Of a DNA stretch of 64,000 bases, positions 18,302-27,929 are shown piece after piece. Source of the DNA: Bacillota bacterium (GTDB taxonomy: Bacteria; Bacillota; Clostridia; TANB77; CAG-465). Location of the stretch: assembly GCA_023460235.1 (NCBI GenBank), contig JAEWRE010000039.1, forward strand, positions 1 to 64,000, written 5' to 3'. Position numbers and translations under genes: made by a program. The notes under the pieces were generated by a model that saw only the letters and a list, made by a program, of their open reading frames with translations, had not been told where the DNA came from and did no database searches. Numbering within the stretch: the stretch's first letter is position 1; each line of letters begins with the position of its first letter.

Positions 18302-19327
18302 TTATTTTGCATTTAAAAGTTCTGTTCTTTCATTTTTTTGTACAGTTATATTTTGTTGTGCTCCAGATATAATATTACCAAATTGTTCTGTATTTTGTGC
18401 TTTATAACTATTTATAGCACTTTCCATATTAGCTCTTGCAGTTGAACTTAACTTATCTTTTGCTTGTTGTAATATATTAGCATTTGTTTTCATCATCTGT
18501 ATTATTGTTTCATTAGGTTGATAATTTACTGTAGATTTTGAAACAACAGCAGCAAAGTTTTTATATTTTACAATTAAATCTAATATTGTATCAGTTACAC
18601 TAGCACCTGTAGTACTATTTGCAATTGATTGTAATTCTTGACTATATTGAGATGATATATATTCTCTTGCAAGGTCAACATCAGTTTTAGAACCTGTTTT
18701 TTGAGTTGCAGCATCGATATATTTTGTAGCGTATAGTTTAGAACCTTGATTTACATATGAATCTACTATTGCACCATTAAGTAATAATCTTTCATCTTCT
18801 GATATATCTACCCACATTGTACTTTCAGTAACCTTTTTCACTTGCTTTGCAGCAAGAACAATATAGTCAGTACCATTAGGATACATTATTCTTACATCTA
18901 CAAATTCTCCAGAAGATAAATCACTAGGCATAACAACCATATTTAATTCTTGTTCTCTTACATCACTTGCAACTATTTCGGTAGTTACCATTGATTGCGT
19001 TATAGGAATGTTAGCTGGAATATTAAAATTAGCTACTTGTCCTATAATACTTGACATATTTAAAGCAGAAGCAGGCACAGTACTTTTATTAACTCTTACA
19101 TTTTTTAACATTGTATCATTAATCACTTGTCCTTGTATTACATCTTGCGTCAACACTGCTACTTGTTGTGTATAATCTTGAATATACTTTTTATTTGTTC
19201 CAGCCTCATAACTTTTTACAGTTGATGTAGCCCACCAAATTGTAAGTCCTATTCCAATTACTCCAACACCGCCACCTATAGCGATACCTGTAAATAATCT
19301 TTTCTTAATTTGACTCATTCCTATCAT
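18302..19327 (-). CDS. CpaB/RcpC-like SAF-domain protein
   Basis: 341 residues from the ATG at 19327, with GGAGG 9 bases upstream; an in-frame ATG 13 codons further up precedes that site and is unlikely. One membrane helix (about 10-32, GIAIGGGVGVIGIGLTIWWA) is followed by an SAF domain at about 50-130 ('QVAVLTQDVIQGQVINDTMLKNVRVNKSTVPASAL', in part; 'NIPANIPITQSMV'). The middle region 'PNGTDYIVLAAKQV' matches the RcpC/CpaB extension. The C-terminal 100 residues are helical and rich in Gln and Asn. CpaB proteins are outside-facing assembly factors of Flp pili. It is first in the operon and directly follows the best promoter of the locus. Confidence 0.8.
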   Translation of the reverse strand: MIGMSQIKKRLFTGIAIGGGVGVIGIGLTIWWATSTVKSYEAGTNKKYIQDYTQQVAVLTQDVIQGQVINDTMLKNVRVNKSTVPASALNMSSIIGQVANFNIPANIPITQSMVTTEIVASDVREQELNMVVMPSDLSSGEFVDVRIMYPNGTDYIVLAAKQVKKVTESTMWVDISEDERLLLNGAIVDSYVNQGSKLYATKYIDAATQKTGSKTDVDLAREYISSQYSQELQSIANSTTGASVTDTILDLIVKYKNFAAVVSKSTVNYQPNETIIQMMKTNANILQQAKDKLSSTARANMESAINSYKAQNTEQFGNIISGAQQNITVQKNERTELLNAK

Positions 19328-19377
19328 AATAACTAACCTCCATAAACAATATGACTTACACATCAATAATTGTGTAC

Positions 19378-19406
19378 AGTATATAATAAAGAAAAAAAAA
19401 AATCAA
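19378..19406 (-). promoter_or_regulatory. sigma-A-type promoter of the pilus-like operon
   Basis: On the minus strand TTGATT (19401-19406) and TATACT (19378-19383) are 17 bases apart; the spacer contains a T9 run. It precedes the CpaB-like gene by about 50 bases. The long T run in the spacer could vary in length by slippage and change promoter strength, which is inference. Confidence 0.7.
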
Positions 19407-19498
19407 CATTTATGTATCTTTTTTTTAGCATTTTAAGAAAATGTTATTTTAATGAAATATTATTGTAATACAATTGAAATATTTAATTATAAAAAAAT

Positions 19499-19524
19499 AA
19501 AAGTGCCTATTATACGACACTTTT
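19499..19524. terminator. bidirectional-looking terminator after dacF
   Basis: Arms AAAAGTG (19499-19505) and CACTTTT (19518-19524) with a 12-base loop and T-rich runs on both sides. It ends the dacF transcript (minus) 12 bases after the stop codon. Confidence 0.7.
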
Positions 19525-19536
19525 ATTTTTTAAAAA

Positions 19537-20784
19537 CTATATATTATTTATTATATATACATTAAATAATTTTGATAAATAATCCTTGAAATTTGATCTT
19601 TCAACATCATCTTTTATTATAAGATTAGCGCTTCCAATAACTTTAGTTCCACCTTTTTCTAGAATCTCTATTTTACCTACTACGGTATCTTTTTTTATTG
19701 GTGCAATCATATTTTCATTGATTGTTATTTTCTGATCAGTTTCAATTTTATTTCCTTTTTCTATCAAAGCTGACACTCCAGATTCTGTTATTATCTCTGC
19801 CTCTTTACCCACATTTTTGTTTATTTTTATGGTATCAACAAGTATTCCCTTGTCACTTATGTTTTTAACTTCATATGATGCGAAAGCATAATCAAGTAAC
19901 TGTTTTGTTTCTTGTAATCTTATATCTGATGTTGGGGCTTTCATAACTACTGCTATAAATGTTGTTCCATTTCTTGTTGCAGTTGCAGATAAATTATATA
20001 AAGCTTGTGAAGTTGAACCAGTTTTTAGTCCTGTTGCTCCTTCATAAAATCTAATTAGCTTATTTGTACTTGATAGACCAAATGTACCATTTCTTAAAGT
20101 ATCCATCCAAATAGAAGTATATTTCAATATATCAGGATGTTTAGTTATAAGTTCTCTTGACATTATTGCTATATCTTTTGCAGTTGTATAATGACCATCT
20201 TCATCAATTCCATGGGAATTCATAAAGTGAGTATTTTCCATACCTAAACTAGCAGCCTTGTCATTCATCATTTTTACAAAGTTAGCTTCTGTACCTCCTA
20301 TCATTTCAGCCATTGCCACAGTAACATCATTAGCACTTACAACACAAATCGCCTTTAATGCCTCGTCTATACTTAGTTGTTCTCCTTCTTTAAACCATAT
20401 TTGAGAACCACCCATTTTAGAAGCATTTGTACTGCAAGTAACTTTATCATCGTACTTTAATTTTCCTGAATCGATTTGTTCCATTATAAGTAGCAATGTC
20501 ATAACTTTAGTTACAGATGCAGGAAGTAATTTTTCGTTTTCATTATTTGCATAAATAATTTTACCAGTAGTTGGTTCCATTATTATTTGAGACACAGATT
20601 GAAATGTAAATTGCGGATCTGCAACAGTACTTATACTTGACTCATCTGTTTTTGTCTGAAAATTACCTGATACATAATAAAAATTACTTGCAAATATATT
20701 TGAAACAAGTATAAAAGTGCAGAAAAATGCAATTATTTTTTTTCCTTTACTCGAAAAAAGTTTATATTTTAAAGAATTATACAT
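19537..20784 (-). CDS. dacF: D-alanyl-D-alanine carboxypeptidase (PBP5 family)
   Basis: 415 residues from the ATG at 20784, placed 9 bases after GAGGTG; GTG codons upstream overlap that site. A signal peptide with hydrophobic core 'IIAFFCTFILVSNIFA' leads into a peptidase S11 domain: SVTK (SxxK, active Ser), SAN (SxN) in 'CVVSANDVTVAMAEMIGG', and KTG in 'GLKTGSTSQALYNLSATA'. A PBP5 C-terminal domain follows, ending with a weakly amphipathic helix ('YLSKLFNVYIIN') that may hold it to the membrane. The enzyme removes the terminal D-Ala of peptidoglycan stem peptides. In spore formers the DacF branch is expressed in sporulation; whether this is dacF or the vegetative dacA is not decided by sequence alone. 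Confidence 0.9.
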   Translation of the reverse strand: MYNSLKYKLFSSKGKKIIAFFCTFILVSNIFASNFYYVSGNFQTKTDESSISTVADPQFTFQSVSQIIMEPTTGKIIYANNENEKLLPASVTKVMTLLLIMEQIDSGKLKYDDKVTCSTNASKMGGSQIWFKEGEQLSIDEALKAICVVSANDVTVAMAEMIGGTEANFVKMMNDKAASLGMENTHFMNSHGIDEDGHYTTAKDIAIMSRELITKHPDILKYTSIWMDTLRNGTFGLSSTNKLIRFYEGATGLKTGSTSQALYNLSATATRNGTTFIAVVMKAPTSDIRLQETKQLLDYAFASYEVKNISDKGILVDTIKINKNVGKEAEIITESGVSALIEKGNKIETDQKITINENMIAPIKKDTVVGKIEILEKGGTKVIGSANLIIKDDVERSNFKDYLSKLFNVYIINNI

Positions 20785-20872
20785 ATACACATTCACCTCA
20801 AGTTAACTTGCTACATTATATTACATTATTCTTCCATGTATTACAATTTTTTTATTTTTAAATTTCAAAAAA

Positions 20873-20901
20873 AATAATAGAAGTTTTATTCTTCTATTAT
20901 T
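20873..20901 (-). terminator. terminator after LCP gene
   Basis: Perfect 11-bp stem AATAATAGAAG/CTTCTATTATT (20873-20883, 20891-20901) with a 7-base loop, followed on the minus strand by TTTTTTT. It closes the polysaccharide/LCP unit. Confidence 0.85.
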
Positions 20902-20916
20902 CTTTATAAATGTATA

Positions 20917-21963
20917 TTATTTTTTATACAAGTACGTTATAAAATCTTGTTTTGCTTTATCCATATCTGTCACGAAATAATATACGCCTGATATAGTTTG
21001 ACCAGATGAGTAATCAAGGCTTGGTATTTGAGTAGATACAATGTTACTTTTATATTCTCCCATATTAGATATAACTGATGTTATAAGTCCCATATAGCTT
21101 GTTATATTCATATTTGTTTTAACTTCTTTTAAAAAGCTATCCATTAAAGAAAGTATTTTAGTTTTATCCATAGTTGATATTTTAGTAAATAATGCCATTA
21201 ATACATCCCTTTGTCTATTAGCTCTTGTAAAGTCATTACCAACATATCTATTTCTAGAATGAGCTAAAGCTTGCTCACCATTTAAAGTAACTTTTCCATA
21301 TTTATTCATAGGTGTATACTTTTTGCCAGATATCTTATATGATTCTTTTAAATAATCATTTAGCACATTCATTTCATCTTTAGTTATTGTAAGTTCAATT
21401 CCGCCTACTTCATTAATTATATTTATAAGTCCCTCAAAATTAACAGTTACATACTTATCTATATTTAATCCAAAGTTACTATTAATTGTTTTAATACTTA
21501 ATTGTTCACTACCGTAAGCATAAGCATGGTTAATTTTTGTTTTGCCATAGCCAGGTACATTTACATAAGTGTCTCTTGGAATACTTATAAGTTTAATATT
21601 TTTCTTAGCAGGATTAATTGAAGCTATCATAATACTATCAGATCTACCTGCTTCATCATTACTCATATCACGAGAATCAGAACCAAATAGAGCAACATTT
21701 ACAATATCGTTAAATTCAGCTTTGCTAACTGAATCAGCAACCTCATTATATACTTCTTTATTTACATCTAAAGAACCTACATCTAATTTTTCATAATTTA
21801 TTTTAGACAATTTTGACCATACTATATATACTGGTATTGAAATTACTATAATAAAAAATATAATTATTCCTATAATAATTTTCTTTTTCGACTTGTTTTT
21901 ATTTCCTAATCTAACATTATTTCTGCCATTTTCCATTTTCTCGAGTTTCCCTCTTCTTGACAT
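20917..21963 (-). CDS. LCP-family (LytR-CpsA-Psr) glycopolymer transferase
   Basis: 348 residues: a basic cytoplasmic tail, one membrane helix at about 28-50, then the LCP domain. Family residues are visible: 'VNVALFGSDSRDMSNDEAG', 'RSDSIMIASINP', 'IKLISIPRDTYVNVPGYGKTKINHAYAYG' (in part), and the second Arg region 'HSRNRYVGNDFTRANRQRDVL'. LCP enzymes move undecaprenyl-linked glycopolymers onto peptidoglycan on the outer face of the membrane. It follows glf by 69 bases, on the same strand and before a terminator, so it is likely the last gene of the polysaccharide operon and the enzyme that attaches its product to the wall. Confidence 0.9.
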   Translation of the reverse strand: MSRRGKLEKMENGRNNVRLGNKNKSKKKIIIGIIIFFIIVISIPVYIVWSKLSKINYEKLDVGSLDVNKEVYNEVADSVSKAEFNDIVNVALFGSDSRDMSNDEAGRSDSIMIASINPAKKNIKLISIPRDTYVNVPGYGKTKINHAYAYGSEQLSIKTINSNFGLNIDKYVTVNFEGLINIINEVGGIELTITKDEMNVLNDYLKESYKISGKKYTPMNKYGKVTLNGEQALAHSRNRYVGNDFTRANRQRDVLMALFTKISTMDKTKILSLMDSFLKEVKTNMNITSYMGLITSVISNMGEYKSNIVSTQIPSLDYSSGQTISGVYYFVTDMDKAKQDFITYLYKK

Positions 21964-22032
21964 GAATTTACCTCCTAAAATTAAATTATATATTAATTCA
22001 TCATATATTACAGCAATATTAAAATAATACTC

Positions 22033-23133
22033 TTATTTTAATTCTTTTTTGACAAGTTCTAAAGCCTCCGCAATTATTTTATCCATATCATAATATTTAT
22101 ACTGACCTAATCTTCCGCCAAAGACAACAGTATTATCTTCTTTAGACAATTTTAAATATTTTTCATATAATTCGTTATTTTTTTCATTATTTATTGGATA
22201 ATATGGTTCTTTATTAATATCCCAACTGTCAGGGTATTCTCTTGTTATTACTGTCTTTTCAAAAGAGGTGTTTTCAAAATGTTTATGTTCAATTATACGT
22301 GTATAAGGTATTTTAAACTCAGTATAATTTACAACTGCATTCCCTTGATAGTTTTCTTTATCTAATAATTCTGTTTCAAATCTTAAACTTCTATATTCTA
22401 GATTACCATATTTATAATTATAAAATGCATCAATTGGACCAGTATATATAATTTTATTGGCTATATTTTCAAACTTTTCTCTATTATCAAAAAAATCACA
22501 ATTCAAATTTAAATCTATATCTTTTAACATTTTTTCAATTATTTTAGTATATCCACCTATAGGTATTCCTTGATAGTTATCATTAAAATAATTATTGTCA
22601 TATATAAATCTCACTGGTAAGCGTTTTATTATAAAGCTTGGTAATTCTTTGCAAGGCTTGCCCCATTGTTTTTCTGTATAACCTTTAATAAGTTTTTCGT
22701 ATATAGTTTGTCCAACTAAACTAATTGCCTGTTCTTCCAGATTTTTTGGTTCATTAATATTAATTCTAGATTTTTCTTCTTCAATTTTATTTTTGGCTTC
22801 TTCTGGAGTAACTACTCCCCACAACTTATTAAAAGTATTCATATTAAAGGGTAAATTATATATTTCATTCTTATATACAGCAACTGGTGAGTTTGTATAT
22901 CTATTAAATTCTGCAAATTGCTGAATGTAATCCCAAACCTCTTTATTATTTGTATGAAATATATGAGCTCCATATTTGTGAACATTTATACCTTCTACTG
23001 TTTCAGTATAAATATTTCCACCAATATGTGAACGCTTGTCTATTACTAAACATTTTTTTCCAACTTTATTAGCCTCATATGCAAATATTGATCCAAACAA
23101 ACCAGATCCAACTATTAAATAATCGTATTTCAT
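22033..23133 (-). CDS. glf: UDP-galactopyranose mutase
   Basis: 366 residues, full length. The FAD-binding N-terminus 'YDYLIVGSGLFGSIFAYEA' with 'CLVIDKRSHIGGNIYTE', the 'HKYGAHIFHTNN' motif and 'GYTEKQWGKP' are characteristic, and the C-terminal region 'PDSWDINKEPYYPINNEKN' binds substrate phosphate. The enzyme converts UDP-galactopyranose into UDP-galactofuranose in the cytoplasm. Its presence, together with a probable galactofuranosyltransferase at 25898, indicates that the polysaccharide contains galactofuranose. Confidence 0.95.
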   Translation of the reverse strand: MKYDYLIVGSGLFGSIFAYEANKVGKKCLVIDKRSHIGGNIYTETVEGINVHKYGAHIFHTNNKEVWDYIQQFAEFNRYTNSPVAVYKNEIYNLPFNMNTFNKLWGVVTPEEAKNKIEEEKSRININEPKNLEEQAISLVGQTIYEKLIKGYTEKQWGKPCKELPSFIIKRLPVRFIYDNNYFNDNYQGIPIGGYTKIIEKMLKDIDLNLNCDFFDNREKFENIANKIIYTGPIDAFYNYKYGNLEYRSLRFETELLDKENYQGNAVVNYTEFKIPYTRIIEHKHFENTSFEKTVITREYPDSWDINKEPYYPINNEKNNELYEKYLKLSKEDNTVVFGGRLGQYKYYDMDKIIAEALELVKKELK

Positions 23134-23210
23134 AGATTCCCCCCTAATGTCTAATTATTTTTTCTTTTATTAAATTATATATTAAAATTTATATTATTCT
23201 ATAAAAATTT

Positions 23211-24662
23211 CTATTTTTCATTTTGTAACACTTTTACCTTGCCTTTTACTTTATTCAATATTTCATATATAAATTCATCTTTCATAAATAATAAACAAGT
23301 AAAATATGTAAAACATCCTAAAATCACCTGCGCACACATAGATATTAAATTATTAGTTAAAACTCTTCTAACAAATAAACATATTACAAACATTATTACC
23401 CCTGAAATAAAGTATTTTTTTGACAATTTAAATACTTTACTAAGGTTAAAATCATTTCTTACAAAGTACATTTGTATACTTGTTACTGCCAATTCAGCAA
23501 TTACCGTTCCAATAGACGCACCTAGTGCACTAAACTCTGATATTAAGAATAAATTCAATATAAAATTAATAACAGCTCCACAAACTACTGAAATTGTAAA
23601 TTCTTTTTGCCTTCTTGTCGGTAATAAATACTGGGTACCCGTTACATTACTTAATCCTATTAATAATATTAACGGACTTATAACACACATTAATATAGAT
23701 ACTTTTTCGTAACCCGCTCCAAAGAAAATAGGTACAAATGAATCGGATACAGAAATAATTCCGAAAATTAATGGAAATGATAACAAAAATACTATATTAA
23801 ATGATTTTTTCATATAACTTGTCAACTTTTCTTTTTCACCACTTGCAAACGTATTGGCGATTCTAGGTAACATTACTGTTCCTAAAGAAGTTATTAGTGC
23901 CAAGAATATTTTTATTATTTTTTGACTTTGATCATAGTATCCGACTTCTGATTTATCTATTACTATTGTTCCTACCATAGTTCTATCTAATAATGTATAT
24001 ACTTGTATTGCAATTTGTGGTATAAATAAGCCTAAAGTCGGTTTCAAGTGCCTAAGTATATTTAAATCTTTTATTTTTATTTTTTCCAGAAATTTAGGCA
24101 GATATAGCCATAAAGATATATTTCCAAATAGTATTGATAATACATATATTAAATAATATATAGGTAAGTCATTTGAAGTTTTAACGAACATAAATATACT
24201 TACTATGCTTATTAATTTTACTACTATATTCCTACTTACTGTTTTCTTAAATTCTTCTAATCCTTGAAAAAGCCAGCTAATATCAATGCAATTCCCTATG
24301 ATTTCAATTATCAAAATCTTATAATATATATGGTACTGGCCATATTTTGCAAATGTAAAATAAAATATTAATAAAGATATTGACATTGTTATTATTTTTA
24401 ACAACACAATTTCCCAAAATATCAAACTATACTTTTTCTTATTCTTCTGATTATATGCTAATTCTCTTTGTCCATATAATGCAATCCCTAAAGATCCAAA
24501 TAATATAAAATATGCTGATATAGACAATGTATAGCTATATATACCTATGTTTTCAACTCCCAATACTCTTGAAATGTAAGGGGTTGTTACAAGTGGCAAT
24601 ATTAATATTAATATTTGATATGTTAAATTATATATGTAGTTTCTAGTTATTGACTTCTTCAT
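23211..24662 (-). CDS. polysaccharide flippase (Wzx/RfbX, MOP superfamily)
   Basis: 483 residues with about 12-14 hydrophobic helices. The N-terminus 'YNLTYQILILILPLVTTPYISRVLGVENIGIYSYT' (in part) is typical of lipid-linked oligosaccharide flippases, with the conserved 'GLEEFKKT' and 'LGASIGTVIAE' segments. It would move the undecaprenyl-linked repeat unit across the membrane for polymerisation. Its start codon overlaps the stop of the polymerase gene by 4 bases (ATGA), so they are translationally coupled. The C-terminus is slightly basic (KVKGKVKVLQNEK). Confidence 0.9.
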   Translation of the reverse strand: MKKSITRNYIYNLTYQILILILPLVTTPYISRVLGVENIGIYSYTLSISAYFILFGSLGIALYGQRELAYNQKNKKKYSLIFWEIVLLKIITMSISLLIFYFTFAKYGQYHIYYKILIIEIIGNCIDISWLFQGLEEFKKTVSRNIVVKLISIVSIFMFVKTSNDLPIYYLIYVLSILFGNISLWLYLPKFLEKIKIKDLNILRHLKPTLGLFIPQIAIQVYTLLDRTMVGTIVIDKSEVGYYDQSQKIIKIFLALITSLGTVMLPRIANTFASGEKEKLTSYMKKSFNIVFLLSFPLIFGIISVSDSFVPIFFGAGYEKVSILMCVISPLILLIGLSNVTGTQYLLPTRRQKEFTISVVCGAVINFILNLFLISEFSALGASIGTVIAELAVTSIQMYFVRNDFNLSKVFKLSKKYFISGVIMFVICLFVRRVLTNNLISMCAQVILGCFTYFTCLLFMKDEFIYEILNKVKGKVKVLQNEK

Positions 24663-25897
24663 TTTTCACCATTCTCATTTAATCTAATTTTTTTACCTAT
24701 ATTCTTAAAATTCAATAAATCTATTTTACCTATATCTAGTATTCTTGAAAATGTCAAGATAAATATATTTTTACCAACATAAATTATATATGGTTCTACT
24801 GAAGACCATATCAGAACAAAAATTAAAATTTGTAATAAAAAGTATTTTTTTTCTTTAAAGCATTTATAAATCATAAAAGAATAAGCAAGTAATACGCAAG
24901 CAGTAAATATAATACCATAATCAAATATAATTCTTACATATGAAGTATCTACATAATTATAAACAAACTCCTTAGTTTCATCTATATTTACATATCCAAA
25001 TCCTCCCCAGCCTTGCCATTCTACATTCTCTCCAAATAAGGGTACACCGTAAGTAGAAAAAGCATTGTAGTTAAGCTTAATTCTCCCGCTTAATAATGAA
25101 TTTACCTTAGTTGCTGCGCCATTATCTAAACCGTACAAATATGTTAATAACAATGTTGATAAAAAAAGTAAAAATGGTAAAGTAGCAACAAGTAAATGTA
25201 AAGCTTTTATATTATTAATTTTAGAAATAATTTTATTTGATTTTAAAATTTTACCTACTAGCATAATTATTAGTATAAAAGTTATTAATATAAAGCTTAA
25301 TCTTCCATCTGTAAGGTAATATAAAAAAGTATTAATAGTTTGTAATATTAATAATTCAATATAATTAAAATCATATTTCCTTATAAAAAAGTACATTAAC
25401 ACTATAGATAAATAAATACCTGATGTAATTGTTGTATAATAAAACCCTAATGAATGCCTTATAATATTGCCTCTACTATATGTCCAATCTGGAATAATTT
25501 TTAATAATGATAAAATAATTATTAAAAAGAAACTACATGTAAATATATAAAATGTTATTTTTATTAATTTATTAAAGTCTAATTTTTTTGTTGCAAGTAA
25601 AACAATTAATAATATAAGAATATCTGGATTTTTAGAAACTAATAAAATAGCTGCTGAAAGCGAAAGATATATGAGCATTGTATATGTTATTTTAAAGTCG
25701 TTTTTCAAGTCATATAAAATCTTAACACAAAATACCATATAACAGATGTATCTTATAAACTTAATTGCTTTTGTAAGATATTCATTTCCAAATACAATTG
25801 ATGTGTTATCAATAAATAAAGTAATTATATAAATTGCAAAAAAAACATATATAATGTTTTTTACAAAGTGAAATTTATCATTTAACTTTATATTCAT
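24659..25897 (-). CDS. O-antigen/capsule polymerase-like membrane protein (Wzy type)
   Basis: 412 residues, almost wholly hydrophobic with about 10-11 helices, and one larger loop (about residues 255-315) with 'SLLSGRIKLNYNAFSTYGVPLFGENVEWQGWGGFG' (in part), the position expected for the Wzy/ligase outside loop. Such proteins polymerise repeat units at the outer face. Sequence identity among Wzy proteins is low, so the assignment rests on topology and on position between flippase and transferase genes. Confidence 0.75.
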   Translation of the reverse strand: MNIKLNDKFHFVKNIIYVFFAIYIITLFIDNTSIVFGNEYLTKAIKFIRYICYMVFCVKILYDLKNDFKITYTMLIYLSLSAAILLVSKNPDILILLIVLLATKKLDFNKLIKITFYIFTCSFFLIIILSLLKIIPDWTYSRGNIIRHSLGFYYTTITSGIYLSIVLMYFFIRKYDFNYIELLILQTINTFLYYLTDGRLSFILITFILIIMLVGKILKSNKIISKINNIKALHLLVATLPFLLFLSTLLLTYLYGLDNGAATKVNSLLSGRIKLNYNAFSTYGVPLFGENVEWQGWGGFGYVNIDETKEFVYNYVDTSYVRIIFDYGIIFTACVLLAYSFMIYKCFKEKKYFLLQILIFVLIWSSVEPYIIYVGKNIFILTFSRILDIGKIDLLNFKNIGKKIRLNENGEK

Positions 25898-26917
25898 TTA
25901 ACTGTTTCCTTTCTTAAAATCATCTAGTATTTCATAAACAACTTTTTTAGTAAAATATCCATTTCTTAGTTTTTCGGAAATTTTTTCAGCATTATTTTTT
26001 TTATCTTTATAATCACTAAAATTTATATTATTTATATCATATAGATTATTTATAACATAGCCAACATTATTTTCAATAACAAAATTTGAAACAGCTGACT
26101 TTTTCCAAACTATTACTGGAATTCCAGCAGCCAAATAACATGATAATTTATGTGGATTATTAAATTTAGTATAGTTTTTATATCCTGTAAATTCATCTTT
26201 ATCATCAACATCCCCATCCCATACTAAGCCTAAATCACCATGTAAATTGTTTATAAGTTTATCAGGTGAAAATTTACCTTTATATACAATTTTTTCATTT
26301 GTTAAACCATAATTATAAGTACCATATATATTTAATATAAAATTCATATTTTCACTATTTAACTGCTTTAAAAAGTTTGCTTTATCAAGATTGCCAGTAT
26401 ATATAATTTGTGGGTTAACTTCATTTAATGAAATATTATCTTGAAAAAAGATTTTATTATCGGTAAGGTAATCAAATAGTTCTAATACGTAAATCTTATT
26501 TATATCTATACCTCTATCTACCAAATATTCTTTCATTTTATTATTGTGTACAATTATAAATCTACAACTATTAAAAAAGTTGATTTCTTTTTTTTCTATA
26601 TTATTATCTTGCTTTCTTATTCCTTCAATATCATGTATAAAGGCAATTTTGTTTTTTGCTTGTTTAGTGAATCTTACATTATTAGTAAATGGAGCTTGTA
26701 TTAATACTAAATCATTACCATGTATATATATAATTGAAAATATCGCTTTTTTTATTTTATAAATAAGTTTACTAAGTTGTTGTTTTTCTTCTTTTCCAGT
26801 TAATTTTAATGTATGTACTTTACCTTTAAATTCTTGTTTTAATATTTTTTCTACATCTAGTTTAGCTTTAGGCCCTGCATTCAATAATGTAGATAAATAC
26901 TGTGATATTATTATCAT
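25898..26917 (-). CDS. probable galactofuranosyltransferase
   Basis: 339 residues with a GT-B-like layout. The C-terminal half has 'LHGDLGLVWDGD', 'YTKFNNPHKLSCYLAAGIPVIVWKKSA', split here as a donor-binding region, which resembles bacterial beta-1,6-galactofuranosyltransferases (WbbI/Glf-T1-like). 'AFIHDIEGIR' matches the loop near the N-domain active site. It most likely transfers galactofuranose from UDP-Galf made by Glf onto the growing lipid-linked repeat. The stop-to-start gap to the polymerase gene is one base. Confidence 0.75.
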   Translation of the reverse strand: MIIISQYLSTLLNAGPKAKLDVEKILKQEFKGKVHTLKLTGKEEKQQLSKLIYKIKKAIFSIIYIHGNDLVLIQAPFTNNVRFTKQAKNKIAFIHDIEGIRKQDNNIEKKEINFFNSCRFIIVHNNKMKEYLVDRGIDINKIYVLELFDYLTDNKIFFQDNISLNEVNPQIIYTGNLDKANFLKQLNSENMNFILNIYGTYNYGLTNEKIVYKGKFSPDKLINNLHGDLGLVWDGDVDDKDEFTGYKNYTKFNNPHKLSCYLAAGIPVIVWKKSAVSNFVIENNVGYVINNLYDINNINFSDYKDKKNNAEKISEKLRNGYFTKKVVYEILDDFKKGNS

Positions 26918-26934
26918 AAATTTCTCCTAATTTA

Positions 26935-27927
26935 TTACAATTCAAAACTACTTTTTTGAGATAATATTTTATCAAAACTTGAATTTATCATTTCTTTTGC
27001 TAGTTCAAAATCTTCTATCTTATCAGAATCATTTAAACATATCATTTTAAATTTTTGTTTATTTATAGCAATCTTTGCTTCTACAAGTTGTTTTGATAGA
27101 TCAAAATTTATTCCAAAATTAGTTTTTCGTGGTACAAAATTATTTGAGGCTAATTGCCAGTCTCTCATAACCCATTGATTTAAATCTTCTTTTACATTTC
27201 TAAATTTATGCATTGAAGTTTTTTGCAATTCATCATTTTCTAAATTCCATAGATTTAGAAATGTTGTTTTCAAAAAATTACTTGCTATATGTATTTCATA
27301 AAACCCGCAAAATTTTTCCCACGGTAACAAAAATATATTTTTAATATTTTGTATACCGTAACAAGGATTGTACCAGTTTAAAATTTTTTTATTAATTTGG
27401 TCATTTTTATTAAAATGTTCATTTATTATTCCTATATTATTAGCTACCGTTGTTCCTATCCCTTGCTTATTCTCTTGCATTATTGGAGACAATATTCCTG
27501 AATCTTTTGGTATACCATCTTTAAAAAAATCTTCTCTGCTAACATGATTACATATGAACATATCATCATTAAAATATACAAATTGTTCTTCTAACCCTTT
27601 AATTCTATGTATATTTAATTCTATTGCATTTGAATTGAATGTAGGAAGATATTCTTTTGGCATATATTCATCATGTCTTACTATATTCAATTTTGTATTT
27701 TCAGTATTTAACCATTCTGGTATATGCCCCCATGTAACAAAATGTACTTTATTTACCCAAGGTGCAAATTTTTCTACACCTCTAAACCAATATCGTAAAT
27801 TATCCCAATCTCTATATCTTATTTCTCTATTATCACTGTGATTGGAATCATATTTTAACCTTTCAGCTTGCCATTTTTTATCGTTTCCATCTACCCAAAT
27901 AATTACAAAATCAATTTTATCGTTCAT
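26935..27927 (-). CDS. Stealth-family sugar phosphotransferase
   Basis: 330 residues with the conserved Stealth regions in order: CR1 'IDFVIIWVDGNDKKWQAER', CR2 'RYRDWDNLRYWFRGVEKFAPW' (in part), 'HVTW'-like 'VHFVTWGHIPEWL', and 'FNSNAIELNIHRIKGLEEQFVYFNDDMF' (in part), followed by CR3/CR4-like 'WVMRDWQLA'. Family members transfer hexose-1-phosphate from a nucleotide sugar, forming phosphodiester links in capsules. This implies that the polymer has phosphodiester-linked sugar and so is charged. Co-transcribed with the neighbours, 17 bases to the next gene. Confidence 0.9.
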   Translation of the reverse strand: MNDKIDFVIIWVDGNDKKWQAERLKYDSNHSDNREIRYRDWDNLRYWFRGVEKFAPWVNKVHFVTWGHIPEWLNTENTKLNIVRHDEYMPKEYLPTFNSNAIELNIHRIKGLEEQFVYFNDDMFICNHVSREDFFKDGIPKDSGILSPIMQENKQGIGTTVANNIGIINEHFNKNDQINKKILNWYNPCYGIQNIKNIFLLPWEKFCGFYEIHIASNFLKTTFLNLWNLENDELQKTSMHKFRNVKEDLNQWVMRDWQLASNNFVPRKTNFGINFDLSKQLVEAKIAINKQKFKMICLNDSDKIEDFELAKEMINSSFDKILSQKSSFEL

Positions 27928-27929
27928 TT

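Noticed and set aside
20785..20873. Promoter for dacF (TTGTAA with TAATAT or TATAAT)
   Set aside because: The better -10 gives a 20-base spacing and the 17-base choice has a poor -10; not convincing enough to list.
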